This document shows positions 1-8,042 of a DNA stretch of 64,000 nucleotides, piece after piece. A program made the translations under genes and the position numbers. Each line of letters begins with the position of its first letter. The first letter of the stretch is position 1. Source of the DNA: an uncultured Microbacterium sp. (GTDB lineage Bacteria; Actinomycetota; Actinomycetes; Actinomycetales; Microbacteriaceae); NCBI GenBank assembly GCA_913774845.1, contig CAJYJO010000030.1, forward strand, positions 62,001 to 126,000. The letters are read 5' to 3'. The notes under the pieces are model-generated. The model saw nothing but the letters and a program-made list of their open reading frames with translations. It made no database searches and was not told the origin of the DNA.

Positions 1-279
1 GCGCGGTTCGAGCTCGGCGAGCGACGAGACACCGAGCAACGTCATCGTGCGCTCGATCTCGCTGCGCAGGATCGCGATCGTGCGATCGACCCCCTGACGC
101 CCGCCGGCCATGAGGCCATAGAGATAGGCGCGGCCGATGAGGGTGAATCTCGCGCCCAGAGCGATGGATGCCACGATGTCGGCGCCGTTCATGATGCCCG
201 TGTCGGCGGCGGTAGCCCGCTCGACCAGACCGTACGAGATGGAGCGGTCCTTCATGACGTACAGCTGGAACCAGTTGCG
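1..279 (-). pseudogene. lldD: Remnant of FMN-dependent L-lactate dehydrogenase with internal deletion
   Basis: Reading leftward from about 279, the frame encodes [20 protein letters not shown], typical of the middle of lactate dehydrogenase LldD. It then jumps within a few codons (about 205-213) to [18 protein letters not shown] and [17 protein letters not shown], which belong near the C-terminus. From knowledge of the family, some 150 residues between these segments are missing, including the region with the catalytic His and much of the FMN site, and no N-terminal part is seen upstream of 279. The frame stays open to the window edge, ending LAELEPR close to the family's natural C-terminus. 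An intact copy elsewhere in the genome is possible. I call it a pseudogene because two non-adjacent segments are fused. Confidence 0.8.
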
Positions 280-350
280 GCTGACGCTGAACCGTGGAAT
301 CCTCCGTCGGTGTGGTCTGACCACATCGTACGGCGCCACCCGGCGTCTCG

Positions 351-1196
351 CTACGTCTCGCGCGTGATCGTGACCTTCACCTTGAGATTGCTCTTGCCGG
401 GCCCGGCGTAGACCCCGCGCAGCGGGGGCACGTCGTTGTAGTCACGACCGCGACCGACGAGGACGTGCCGATCGCCGATCTCGATGTTGTTGGTCGGGTC
501 GAAGCCCTGCCAATCGCCGGCGAACCACTCCACCCACGCGTGCGACTCCCCCGTCACCGCCTCGCCGACCTCGGCCGACGGCTTCGGGTGCAGGTATCCC
601 GAGACGTAGCGGGCCGGGATGCCGACGTCACGCAGTGCCCCGATCGCGATGTGCGCGATGTCCTGGCACACGCCTTTGCGAGCTTCCCAGGCGTCGACCG
701 CCGTCGAGTGCACGCCGGTGACGCCCTGCATGTAGTCGATGGCATCCCCGATCGCCTCGGCGATCGCGTGCGCCGCGGGGCCGGGCCGGTCGTGCTGCGC
801 CGCGATCGAGCGGGCGAGCTCGGCGACCTCGGGGTGCGGGGTCGTCCGACGGGTCTGGGTGAGCTGCTCGACGGTCGTGATCGAGCGCCCCGCCTCGGCC
901 GCGAGCTGCTCCCACGTGATGTCGGCGTGCTCGATCGGTCGCGGACGCACCTCGACGAGCGAGCGCGCCGTGATCGTGAGGGCCGCGTGCGGCGACAGCA
1001 CGTCGAAGGCGGCCACCCGCGTGCCGAAGTAGTCGACGTACTGGTTGACCGAGGTCGACGGCTCGATGTCGAGCGACGAGCTCAGCACGAACTGGCTGTC
1101 GGTCGAGTGCGGCAGCATGCGCGCCTCGTTGTACGAGGCGACCACGTCGCCCGGGTAGACGAACCCGGTCTGGTGCTCGATGCGTAGACGTTTCAT
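351..1196 (-). CDS. Transglutaminase-like cysteine protease family protein
   Basis: This 281-residue protein has an N-terminal beta region beginning [16 protein letters not shown], then a transglutaminase-like core with the expected triad: Cys177 in GVCQDIAH, His219 in ESHAWVEW and Asp233 in FDPTNN. Members act as peptidases or amide-processing enzymes and are probably cytoplasmic; no signal peptide is seen. It is the last gene of a three-gene leftward operon; its ATG overlaps the alpha-E stop by 4 bp, which indicates translational coupling. The frame stays open far upstream, but this ATG gives the canonical N-terminus. The partners (ATP-grasp ligase and alpha-E protein) form a widely conserved triad proposed to make or modify a peptide; the product is not known to me. 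Confidence 0.9.
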   Translation of the reverse strand: MKRLRIEHQTGFVYPGDVVASYNEARMLPHSTDSQFVLSSSLDIEPSTSVNQYVDYFGTRVAAFDVLSPHAALTITARSLVEVRPRPIEHADITWEQLAAEAGRSITTVEQLTQTRRTTPHPEVAELARSIAAQHDRPGPAAHAIAEAIGDAIDYMQGVTGVHSTAVDAWEARKGVCQDIAHIAIGALRDVGIPARYVSGYLHPKPSAEVGEAVTGESHAWVEWFAGDWQGFDPTNNIEIGDRHVLVGRGRDYNDVPPLRGVYAGPGKSNLKVKVTITRET

Positions 1197-2125
1197 GAGA
1201 TCTCCCCGATCCAGCTCGGCTCGGCCTGCGTGGGGAAGAAGCGCGAACGGATCGCCTCCGACGCCTCTCGTGTCACCGTCTGCACGCGCTGCATGTGCTC
1301 GGGCAGGTCGGTGAGCACGTCGCTGACGGGCCGGTACTCGAGATCGTTGCGGATCTGTCCCAGCGCCCGCAGCACGGTGTTGGAGTGACCGACACGATCG
1401 GCGCGCGGATCGATCGCGCTCATGCAGTCCTCGGCGCGCTGGATCGAGTAGATGATCGAGCGCGGGAACAAGCGGTCGAGCAGGAGGAACTCCGCCGCGT
1501 TGCGCGCACTCGGCATCCCCCGATACGTGCGGAGGTACGCCTCGTACGCGCCGCACGAGCGCAGGATCGTCGTCCACGACGGCCCCGAGACCTCGGTCAG
1601 CGATCGCGTCGCGAGCAGCCGCGCCGTCATGTCGGTGCGCTCGATGCTGCGCCCCAGCGTGAAGAACTGCCACGCCTCGTCGCGGTTCGTCGACGAGTCG
1701 ACGATGCCGATCGCCAGCGCCGCGCGCTCGCGCACCCACTGGAAGAACTCATGCACCTTGTCGGTCTGCAGGCGCCGAGGCATCCGCGAGTTCGTGGTGT
1801 TGAGGATCTCCCACAGCTCGGTCGACACGATCTCACGCGCACGTCGGGCGTTCTCGCGCGCTGCGGTGAGCGAGTAGGCGATGCTCGACGGGTTCATCCG
1901 GTCGACGGCGAGGCGCGCGAGCACATCGTCGCGCCGCACCGTGTCGACGTTCTCGGGCCAGGCCGAGCCCATGACGCTCAGCAGCGAACGGCAGGCGGTG
2001 TCCTCGTCGATCCACGGATCCTCCAGCAGCAGCTGCAGGTGCACGTCGAGGATGCGGGCGGTGCCGTCGCTGCGCTCGATGTAGCGTCCGATCCAGAACA
2101 GGCTCTCTGCGATGCGGCTCAGCAT
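1193..2125 (-). CDS. Alpha-E domain protein (DUF403)
   Basis: The 310-residue, mostly helical protein starts MLSRIAESLFWIGRYIER, the signature of the alpha-E (DUF403) family, and matches that family's usual length of about 310. Its biochemical role is not established; it occurs almost always with a circularly permuted ATP-grasp protein and a transglutaminase-like protein, as here. The start chosen has AAGGAGG about 5 nt upstream. The 5' end is odd: the first 22 bp of the gene region also occur 57 bp upstream, with a REP-type repeat in between, so a second in-frame-looking start lies at 2181 but runs into a stop at 2119. Confidence 0.9.
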   Translation of the reverse strand: MLSRIAESLFWIGRYIERSDGTARILDVHLQLLLEDPWIDEDTACRSLLSVMGSAWPENVDTVRRDDVLARLAVDRMNPSSIAYSLTAARENARRAREIVSTELWEILNTTNSRMPRRLQTDKVHEFFQWVRERAALAIGIVDSSTNRDEAWQFFTLGRSIERTDMTARLLATRSLTEVSGPSWTTILRSCGAYEAYLRTYRGMPSARNAAEFLLLDRLFPRSIIYSIQRAEDCMSAIDPRADRVGHSNTVLRALGQIRNDLEYRPVSDVLTDLPEHMQRVQTVTREASEAIRSRFFPTQAEPSWIGEIS

Positions 2126-2181
2126 GAGCCGACCTCCTTGGTCCCTGAGCTTGTCGAAGGGTCTGCGATGCGGCTCAGCAT
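2119..2181 (-). CDS. 20-codon ORF created by the duplicated start region
   Basis: The ATG at 2181 begins with MLSRIA, as the alpha-E protein does, then reads through the REP repeat as DPSTSSGT and ends at a TGA that overlaps the real alpha-E ATG (ATGCTGA). GGGAGG lies upstream of it. If translated, it would relay ribosomes from the ATP-grasp stop to the alpha-E start and preserve coupling despite the insertion. It has no independent coding signature, so it is best seen as a by-product of the duplication. Confidence 0.3.
   Translation of the reverse strand: MLSRIADPSTSSGTKEVGSC
2140..2163. repeat. REP-like short dispersed repeat, copy 1
   Basis: The core CTGAGCTTGTCGAAGGG, with flanking GGTCC and GGTC, is repeated with small changes at 2208-2232 and 50096-50120. 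The ends are partly complementary, so the element can fold into a short hairpin. This copy lies between the duplicated starts of the alpha-E gene. Confidence 0.75.
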
Positions 2182-3956
2182 GACGCGTCCTCCCGTCCGG
2201 CGCCCGAGGACCCCGAGCCCGTCGAAGGGTCCGGGACCATCTGTGACGCCTGCTGCTGCTGCTCGGCCTGCGGACCGTGCTGCACGGCGGCATCCTGCTG
2301 CTGCTGCTCCTGCTGTTCCTTGCCCGAGGGTCCTCCGCCCGGGCGCGGATCGCGCGGCGAGGTCGAGGGAGCGGGCTGACCGTCGTAGATGATCGGGATC
2401 GCCTCGGTCACGGCGGCCTGGTCGGCGACGAGACCCGAGACGCCGTTGCCCTGCCCGTACTCGATGTGGCCGGGAGCGGCGCCGCCCACGATCCACGTGT
2501 CCTTCGATCCGCCGCCCTGGCTGGAGTTGACCACGAGCTGCCCCTCCGGCAGCGCCACCCGGGTGAGCCCGCCCGGGAGCACCCAGATGTCGTCGCCGTC
2601 GTTGACCGCGAAGGGGCGCAGGTCGGCGTGACGGGGTCGCATCCCGTCCTCGACGAGCGTCGGGATGGTCGAGAGCATCACGACCGGTTGCGCGATCCAG
2701 CCGCGCGGGTCGGCGAGCAGGCGCTTGCGCAGCGCGTCGAGTTCGGCGGGCGAGGCGTCGGGTCCGACGACCAGGCCCTTGCCGCCCGAGCCGTCGACGG
2801 GCTTCACGACCAGCTCGGGCAGGCGGTCGAGCACCTCCTCGAGCGCACCGGGATCCTCCAGCCGCCAGGTGTCGACGTTCTTCAGGATCGGTTCCTCGGC
2901 GAGGTAGTACCGGATGAGGTCCGGCACATAGGTGTAGAGCAGCTTGTCGTCGGCGACGCCGTTACCGACGGCGTTGGCGATCGTGACGTTGCCCAGACGC
3001 GCGGCGAGCATGAGGCCGGGAGCACCCAGCATCGAGTCGGCGCGGAACTGCAGCGGGTCGAGGAAGTCGTCGTCGACGCGACGGTAGATGACGTCGACGC
3101 GCTGCGGACCACGAGTCGTGCGCATGAACACCTTGCCGCCGATGCACAGCAGGTCGCGGCCCTCGACCAGCTCTACGCCCATGAGACGCGCGAGCAGCGT
3201 GTGCTCGAAGTACGCCGAGTTGTACACGCCCGGGGTGAGCACGACGATGTTCGGGTCGTCGATCCCGGGCGGGGCAGAGGCGCGCAGGGCCGCGAGCAGC
3301 TTGTTCGGGTAGTCGCCGACGGGACGCACCCGCATCGACACGAACAGCTCCGGCAGCGTCTGCGCCATGACCCGGCGGTTCGAGATGACGTACGACACGC
3401 CCGAGGGCACGCGCACGTTGTCCTCGAGCACGCGCATCTCGCCGTGCTCGTCGCGGATGAGGTCGATCCCCGAGACCTGGATGCGCACGCCGTTGGCACT
3501 GCGGATGCCGGCCGCCTGGCGGTAGAAGTACTGCGACGACGAGATGAGACCCGCGGGCAGGATGCCGTCGCGCACGCAGTGCTGATTGCCGTAGGCGTCG
3601 TCGAGGAAGGCCTCCAGGGCCTTCACCCGCTGCTTCACGCCGGCCTCGATGCGCGACCACTCGTCGTACGCGATGACGCGGGGCACGGCATCCAGCGGGA
3701 AGGGTCGCTCCTCGCCCGCGAAGTCGAAGGTGACGCCCTGCGCGAGGTAGGAGCTGGCGAGCGACTCGGTGCGCCCGCGCAGCTCCTCCTGCGTCATCTG
3801 CGCCAACGTCTGGTACAGCTCCCGGTACGCCTCGCGCGAGGGGGCGGCGTCTCCGGGCGAGGCCGGGACGCCGAACATCTCGTCGTACGCCGGGATGCCG
3901 GATGCGGTCTTGCGCGGCGCCAGCGTGGAGCCGTAACCGTCGAACAGGTCACCCAT
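2175..3956 (-). CDS. Circularly permuted ATP-grasp protein (type 2)
   Basis: This is the first gene of the triad operon, 593 residues. The core has the features of circularly permuted ATP-grasp enzymes: NGVRIQVSGIDLIRDEHGE with LEDNVRVPSG, then RRVDDDFLDP, ELVVKPVDGSGGKG (glycine-rich, ATP-binding) and GGLTRVALPEGQ. Such enzymes are predicted to ligate amino groups to carboxylates using ATP. After about residue 520 comes a low-complexity tail with two glutamine runs (QQEQQQQ and EQQQQ) encoded by CAG repeats, then a second REP copy translated as DPSTGSGS. This tail is unusual and makes the protein about 60-70 residues longer than the core. The start has TAGAGT six bases upstream, suggesting a leaderless mRNA. 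Confidence 0.9.
   Translation of the reverse strand: MGDLFDGYGSTLAPRKTASGIPAYDEMFGVPASPGDAAPSREAYRELYQTLAQMTQEELRGRTESLASSYLAQGVTFDFAGEERPFPLDAVPRVIAYDEWSRIEAGVKQRVKALEAFLDDAYGNQHCVRDGILPAGLISSSQYFYRQAAGIRSANGVRIQVSGIDLIRDEHGEMRVLEDNVRVPSGVSYVISNRRVMAQTLPELFVSMRVRPVGDYPNKLLAALRASAPPGIDDPNIVVLTPGVYNSAYFEHTLLARLMGVELVEGRDLLCIGGKVFMRTTRGPQRVDVIYRRVDDDFLDPLQFRADSMLGAPGLMLAARLGNVTIANAVGNGVADDKLLYTYVPDLIRYYLAEEPILKNVDTWRLEDPGALEEVLDRLPELVVKPVDGSGGKGLVVGPDASPAELDALRKRLLADPRGWIAQPVVMLSTIPTLVEDGMRPRHADLRPFAVNDGDDIWVLPGGLTRVALPEGQLVVNSSQGGGSKDTWIVGGAAPGHIEYGQGNGVSGLVADQAAVTEAIPIIYDGQPAPSTSPRDPRPGGGPSGKEQQEQQQQDAAVQHGPQAEQQQQASQMVPDPSTGSGSSGAGREDASC
2208..2232. repeat. REP-like short dispersed repeat, copy 2
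   Basis: The core CCGAGCCCGTCGAAGGG is a variant of the copy at 2140-2163. It lies inside the 3' end of the ATP-grasp gene and is translated as part of its C-terminal tail, so the insertion lengthened the protein without breaking it. Confidence 0.65.
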
Positions 3957-4016
3957 GCGACGACTCTACTCAGAGCGGTGTTGCGGACACGTTTCCCGGC
4001 GGACGCGTTGCGTTCG

Positions 4017-4049
4017 ACTGTCGACAGTTGAATGTCGACAGGGTATCGT
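4017..4049 (+). promoter_or_regulatory. Probable promoter with overlapping GntR-type operator
   Basis: The perfect palindrome ACTGTCGACAGT (4017-4028) is followed by a second TGTCGACA (4033-4040). They overlap a promoter-like pair: TCGACA at 4021-4026, a 17-bp spacer, and TATCGT at 4044-4049. TGTCGACAGTT matches the half-site TGTCAACAGTT at 9452-9462 in the transporter/SDR intergenic region. Inference: the GntR regulator encoded at 7215-7868 binds both and represses the operon that starts at 4091. Confidence 0.6.
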
Positions 4050-4090
4050 CGAGCACGAAAGTCCAGCGGTCCGTTCAGAGAGGAACACCC

Positions 4091-4948
4091 ATGTCGCTGA
4101 GCCCGCGCGTGATCTGCAGCACGATCACCCTTCGCTACCTCCCCCTCGGAGCCGCCCTCCGCGAGATCGCCCAGCGCGGATTCGCCGGCATCGATCTCGG
4201 CGCCCTGCCCGGCGTCTGCGACCACGTCCCCTACGACCTCACGCCCTACGCGGTCGCCGAGGTCGCGTCGACGATCCTCGACTCGGGGCTGTCGGTCGTC
4301 TCAGTCAACGGCGACGTCGGCGACCTGAACGTGCCGATGGATGCCGCGGGCGCGGCGGCCCGCGCGCGCCACGCCGATCTCCTCCTCGAGCTCGCCACCC
4401 GGGTCGGGGCCCGCGCCCTCGTCCTCCCGAACGGGCGGCTCGACCACGCGCCGGTCCGCGATCTCGAGAGCGACCTCGACCTCGTCGCCGCCGAGCTCTC
4501 GCGCGTCGACGAGCGCGCCCGCGACCGCGGGCTCGAACTGTGGGTCGAAGCGCCGCACTGGTTCCGCCTCGCCTACGACCTCGACCGATCCGGTGCGCTC
4601 CTCGAGCGCCTCCCCGCCTCGATCGGGGTCGTGTGCGACGTGAGCCACATCACCGCCGGCGGCTCGACGCCCCGGCACTTCCTCGACCGTTTCGCCGACC
4701 GCACGCGTCACGTCCACATCCGCGATGCCGCCGTGGGGGACATCCACCGCTCGGTCGGCCGCGGCGACGTCGACTTCGACGACCTGGCCCTCTCCCTCGC
4801 CCAGCACGGGTACGACGGCGCACTCTCGCTCGAGCTCGAGACCCGTGACGTCTCCGACGACGAGCGCGCCGACGCCGCTCTCACCGCGGGGCAGTTCGTG
4901 TCCGCACGGCTCGAGGTCGCGGCATCCACCGCCGGAGGTGTGCGATGA
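4091..4948 (+). CDS. Sugar phosphate isomerase/epimerase-like TIM-barrel protein
   Basis: The 285-residue protein looks like the xylose-isomerase-like TIM-barrel superfamily: strand-end acidic and histidine residues appear in order in LELWVEAPHWF, VCDVSHITAGG, HVHIRD and LSLELETRD, the usual metal ligands (Glu, Asp, His, Glu). Members include hydroxypyruvate isomerase, sugar-keto acid decarboxylases and aldose-ketose isomerases, so the substrate cannot be read from sequence. GAGAGGAA precedes the ATG; the frame is open further upstream but only across the promoter. The stop overlaps the kinase start by 4 bp. It heads the operon isomerase-kinase-RpiB, so it probably produces or rearranges the ketose taken by the kinase. 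Confidence 0.8.
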   Translation: MSLSPRVICSTITLRYLPLGAALREIAQRGFAGIDLGALPGVCDHVPYDLTPYAVAEVASTILDSGLSVVSVNGDVGDLNVPMDAAGAAARARHADLLLELATRVGARALVLPNGRLDHAPVRDLESDLDLVAAELSRVDERARDRGLELWVEAPHWFRLAYDLDRSGALLERLPASIGVVCDVSHITAGGSTPRHFLDRFADRTRHVHIRDAAVGDIHRSVGRGDVDFDDLALSLAQHGYDGALSLELETRDVSDDERADAALTAGQFVSARLEVAASTAGGVR

Positions 4949-6684
4949 CTCGCCTGTTCAACGACCCGGCCGCCTTCCCCCTCGAGCTCATCGACGGTTT
5001 CGTGGCCGCGCACGCCGAAGAGGTCATGGCCGTGCCCGGCGGCGTGGTGCGCGCGACGGCCTATGACGAGGTCGCGGTGATCGTCGGGGGCGGCACGGGC
5101 CACTACCCCGCGTTCTGCGGGCTGGTCGGCGAGGGCGTCGCGCACGCCGCGGCGATGGGCAACATCTTCTCGTCGCCCTCGGCGCAGCAGGCCTATGCCG
5201 TCGCGCGGGCGGCCGATCGCGGACACGGGGTCATCTTCACCTTCGGCAACTATGCCGGTGACGTGCTGCACTTCGGCGAAGCCGCCGAACGGCTGCGCGC
5301 GGAGGGCGTTCCGACCGAGATCGTTCTCGTGACCGACGACATCGCCAGCGCACCGGCGGGCGAGGAGCACCGCCGCCGCGGCATCGCCGGCGACCTGACG
5401 GTGTTCAAGACGCTGGGCGCGGCGGCGGGCGCCGGCTACGACCTCGCCGAGACCGTCCGGGTCGGGCGCCACGCGAACGACCGCACGCGGAGCTTCGGCG
5501 TCGCCTTCGCCGGGTGCACCCTGCCCGGGGCGAGCGCACCGCTGTTCACCGTCCCCGAGGGATTCATGTCGCTCGGTCTCGGCATCCACGGGGAACCGGG
5601 CATCTCCGACGTCCCGATCCCCCCGGCCGCCGACCTGGCCGCACTGCTCGTGGAACGCGTCCTCGCCGAGCGGCCCACGGGCGCGGGCGACCGCGTCGCG
5701 GTGCTGCTCAACGGCCTCGGCACCGTGAAGTACGAAGAGCTCTTCGTCGTCTACGCCACGGTCGCACGACTGCTCGCGGAGGCCGGACTCGTCGTCGTCT
5801 CCCCCGACGTCGGCGAACTGTGCACCAGTCTGGACATGGCCGGGATCTCGCTCACGCTGTTCTGGCTCGACGACGAACTCGAACGCCTCTGGACCAGTCC
5901 CTCCGCGGCCCCCGCGTACCGCAAGGGCGCCGCCTCGGCGGCTGCCGCGCTGAGCCCGGAGGAGCGCGCCCGGGTGCGCGACCGTGCCGAGCGCCCCGCC
6001 CACGCCGTGACGGCACCGGGCAGCGACGCCTCCCGCGCCGCCGCCGCGCGCGTCGTCGACGCCCTCGACGTCCTCACCCGGACGGTGGTCGACGCCGCCG
6101 ACGAACTCGGCCGGATCGACGCGGTCGCGGGCGACGGCGACCACGGCATCGGCATGGAGCGCGGTGCGCGCGCGGCTCTCGACGCCGCCCGCGCAACGCG
6201 GGACGCGGAAAGCGGCGCGGGCTCCGTGCTCACCCGCGCCGGCGCCGCCTGGGCCGATGTCGCGGGCGGCACCTCGGGCGCCCTGTGGGGCGCCGCGCTG
6301 CGCGCCGTCGGCGACCGTTTCGGCGACAAGACGGCCGTGACCGCCCCCGCGATCGCCTCCGCGATCCAGGCGGCTCGCGACGAGATCGCCCGTCGCGGCG
6401 GGGCCGCGCTCGGCGACAAGACCATGATGGACGTCCTCCTGCCCTACGCCGACCGCGTCGCCGCCCTCGACCCGCACGACGCCGCCGCGTGGCGGGACGC
6501 CGCCGCGGCGGCTGCGGCCGACGCCGACGCCACCCGCGACCTGGTCCCGCGACTCGGTCGGGCCCGCCCTCTGGCCGAGCGGAGCGTCGGCACCCCCGAC
6601 GCCGGAGCGACGTCCCTCGCCCTCATCATCACGGCCGTCACGGCTCACGTGCTCGGCGCCCCGTCGAAGGAGATCTCCTCATGA
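4945..6684 (+). CDS. Dihydroxyacetone kinase family protein, fused DhaK and DhaL domains
   Basis: This 579-residue ATP-dependent kinase has both halves in one chain. The DhaK-type domain (about 1-330) has [18 protein letters not shown] and His215 in GLGIHGEPG, the residue that covalently binds the ketone substrate. The DhaL-type nucleotide domain (about 365-575) has GDGDHGIGM and a C-terminal GARSLAERSVG-like stretch. Relatives phosphorylate dihydroxyacetone or C4 ketoses such as D- or L-erythrulose. The neighbouring RpiB-type isomerase and TIM-barrel protein favour a ketose other than dihydroxyacetone. It is coupled by 4-bp overlaps to the genes on both sides. Confidence 0.88.
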   Translation: MTRLFNDPAAFPLELIDGFVAAHAEEVMAVPGGVVRATAYDEVAVIVGGGTGHYPAFCGLVGEGVAHAAAMGNIFSSPSAQQAYAVARAADRGHGVIFTFGNYAGDVLHFGEAAERLRAEGVPTEIVLVTDDIASAPAGEEHRRRGIAGDLTVFKTLGAAAGAGYDLAETVRVGRHANDRTRSFGVAFAGCTLPGASAPLFTVPEGFMSLGLGIHGEPGISDVPIPPAADLAALLVERVLAERPTGAGDRVAVLLNGLGTVKYEELFVVYATVARLLAEAGLVVVSPDVGELCTSLDMAGISLTLFWLDDELERLWTSPSAAPAYRKGAASAAAALSPEERARVRDRAERPAHAVTAPGSDASRAAAARVVDALDVLTRTVVDAADELGRIDAVAGDGDHGIGMERGARAALDAARATRDAESGAGSVLTRAGAAWADVAGGTSGALWGAALRAVGDRFGDKTAVTAPAIASAIQAARDEIARRGGAALGDKTMMDVLLPYADRVAALDPHDAAAWRDAAAAAAADADATRDLVPRLGRARPLAERSVGTPDAGATSLALIITAVTAHVLGAPSKEISS

Positions 6685-7154
6685 CCACCCCACCTCTTCG
6701 CATCGTCGTCGGCTGCGACGACGCCGGCTACACCTACAAGGAAGCCTTGAAGGCCGACCTCCTCGCCGACCCGCGGGTCGCGTCGGTCGTGGACGTCGGA
6801 GTGGATGCCGACGGCCACACGCCCTACCCCACGGTCGCCATCGCGGCCGCCGAGCGAGTGGCCCGCGGCGAGGCCGATCGCGCCCTGCTCGTGTGCGGGA
6901 CGGGCCTGGGCGTCGCCATCTCGGCGAACAAGGTCCCCGGCATCCGCGCGGTGACGGCGCACGACTCGTTCTCGGTCGAGCGATCGGTGCTGTCCAACGA
7001 CGCCCAGGTGCTGTGTCTCGGGCAGCGGGTCATCGGCCTCGAGCTCGCGCGTCGCCTCGTGCGGGAATGGCTCGACCACCGGTTCGACTCCACGTCGGCC
7101 TCGGCCGAGAAGGTTGCCGTCCTGAGCGCGTACGAGGCCTCCGGCACCTGCTGA
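6681..7154 (+). CDS. RpiB/LacAB-family sugar phosphate isomerase
   Basis: The 157-residue protein begins with [17 protein letters not shown] and has [16 protein letters not shown], the phosphate-binding loop of RpiB/LacAB isomerases. [20 protein letters not shown] follows. The catalytic Cys is present in VCGTG. Family members interconvert ribulose-5-P and ribose-5-P, galactose-6-P and tagatose-6-P, or D-erythrulose-4-P and D-erythrose-4-P. Downstream of a DhaK-type kinase, a C4 or branched ketose phosphate is plausible, but this is inference. The ATG overlaps the kinase stop, and AAGGAGA sits ahead of it. A strong terminator follows. Confidence 0.85.
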   Translation: MTTPPLRIVVGCDDAGYTYKEALKADLLADPRVASVVDVGVDADGHTPYPTVAIAAAERVARGEADRALLVCGTGLGVAISANKVPGIRAVTAHDSFSVERSVLSNDAQVLCLGQRVIGLELARRLVREWLDHRFDSTSASAEKVAVLSAYEASGTC

Positions 7155-7163
7155 GCGACGGAT

Positions 7164-7204
7164 GACGATGCCCCCGGCGCTCGAGAGCGGCCGGGGGCAT
7201 CGTC
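7164..7204. terminator. Bidirectional hairpin terminator
   Basis: A perfect 15-bp stem (7164-7178 with 7190-7204, GACGATGCCCCCGGC on the left) and an 11-nt loop lie between the convergent rpiB-like and gntR genes. No U tract follows, as is common in high-GC actinobacteria. Confidence 0.85.
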
Positions 7205-7214
7205 GTGTGCGAGG

Positions 7215-7868
7215 TCAGGAGGTGAGGACCTCGGCCGCGTGCTGCATGTGCTGCTCGACGGTGGCAGCCGCCTGCGCGGGGTCGCCCGCGGCGATCGCAT
7301 CGACGATGTCGACGTGACGTGCGACGTCCATGTTCTGCACGGCACGTTCGATGCCGGAGTTCGTCACCGACATCTGGATCGAGCTCTCCAGCGCGGTCCA
7401 GGCCTGAAGGAGCGTCTCGTTCCCGGTGAGGCGGCACATCTCCCGGTGGAAGTCCATGTCGGCCGTGAGACGCGCCTCGACGGCTCCGCTCCCCGCCGCG
7501 TCGAGGCGGGCGACCGCGGCCCGCAACGTCTCCACGATCGCCGTGCGGTCGTCGCGCATCGTCAGCTCGCGCGCGGCCATCGCCTCCAGCGCTCCGCGGA
7601 CGGCGAAGAGGTCGCGCACCTGACGGTCGGTCATGTGGCGCACCAGCAGTCGCCCCCGCGGCCCCGCCGTGAGAAGTCCTTCGATCTGCAGGGATCGCAT
7701 CGCCTCGCGGAGCGTGCCGCGGCTGATCTGCAGGCGCGTGGCCATCTCGACCTCGGAGACGTGCGAGCCCGGAGACAGTTCCCCGCTGACGATGGCGCCG
7801 CGCAGAGCGTCGACGGCCTGCTCGCGGAGCGTGAGACGCTGCAGGCCGAGGATCGACGATTCACTCAT
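7215..7868 (-). CDS. GntR-family transcriptional regulator, FCD type
   Basis: The 217-residue regulator has an N-terminal winged helix (about 10-75: LREQAVDALRGAIVSGELSPG, ISRGTLREAMRSLQIEGLL) and a C-terminal FCD ligand-binding domain with the metal/ligand residues D..H in ADMDFHREM and the His of ARHVDIVDAI and EQHMQHA. It sits between the isomerase-kinase operon and the transporter/SDR divergon, so it is the likely repressor of both, with a sugar (phosphate) or sugar acid as inducer. No copy of the proposed operator is visible upstream of its own gene, where TAGGAT could be a -10 at about 7909. Confidence 0.88.
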   Translation of the reverse strand: MSESSILGLQRLTLREQAVDALRGAIVSGELSPGSHVSEVEMATRLQISRGTLREAMRSLQIEGLLTAGPRGRLLVRHMTDRQVRDLFAVRGALEAMAARELTMRDDRTAIVETLRAAVARLDAAGSGAVEARLTADMDFHREMCRLTGNETLLQAWTALESSIQMSVTNSGIERAVQNMDVARHVDIVDAIAAGDPAQAAATVEQHMQHAAEVLTS

Positions 7869-7989
7869 CGGACGACGCCCCTTCCGTTCGTTTCCCTCAT
7901 CCTAGATTCGCCCCGCCCCGGCGCGGGGACGAACGCGAGCGCGGCACCCGCGGCGACGCGCGCCCGAGGCCCCCCGCGGACACGCGGGC

Positions 7990-8027
7990 GGGCGCGGGCA
8001 CGACGCCGTTGCGTCGTTCCCGCGCCC
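7990..8027 (-). terminator. Hairpin terminator after the MHS transporter
   Basis: A 17-bp stem with one mismatch (7990-8006 with 8011-8027) closes on a CGTT loop just downstream of the transporter stop codon at 8043. Confidence 0.8.
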
Positions 8028-8042
8028 ACCGCTCCTCGAGGC

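Larger units (their letters stand above)
2105..2183 (-). repeat. 57-bp offset direct repeat duplicating the alpha-E start region
   Basis: The 22-bp string covering positions 2105-2126 recurs at 2162-2183. Each copy contains the same ATGCTGAGC arrangement, in which an ATG overlaps a TGA. The spacer contains a REP-like repeat (2140-2163) and the AAGGAGG ribosome binding site used by alpha-E. The upstream copy overlaps the stop codon of the ATP-grasp gene (2175-2177). The downstream copy overlaps the stop of a short frame running from 2181. Confidence 0.85.

Noticed and set aside
137-367. Rightward 76-codon frame over the lldD remnant
   Set aside because: Antisense to the clear LldD-like peptide; no ribosome binding site or family resemblance.
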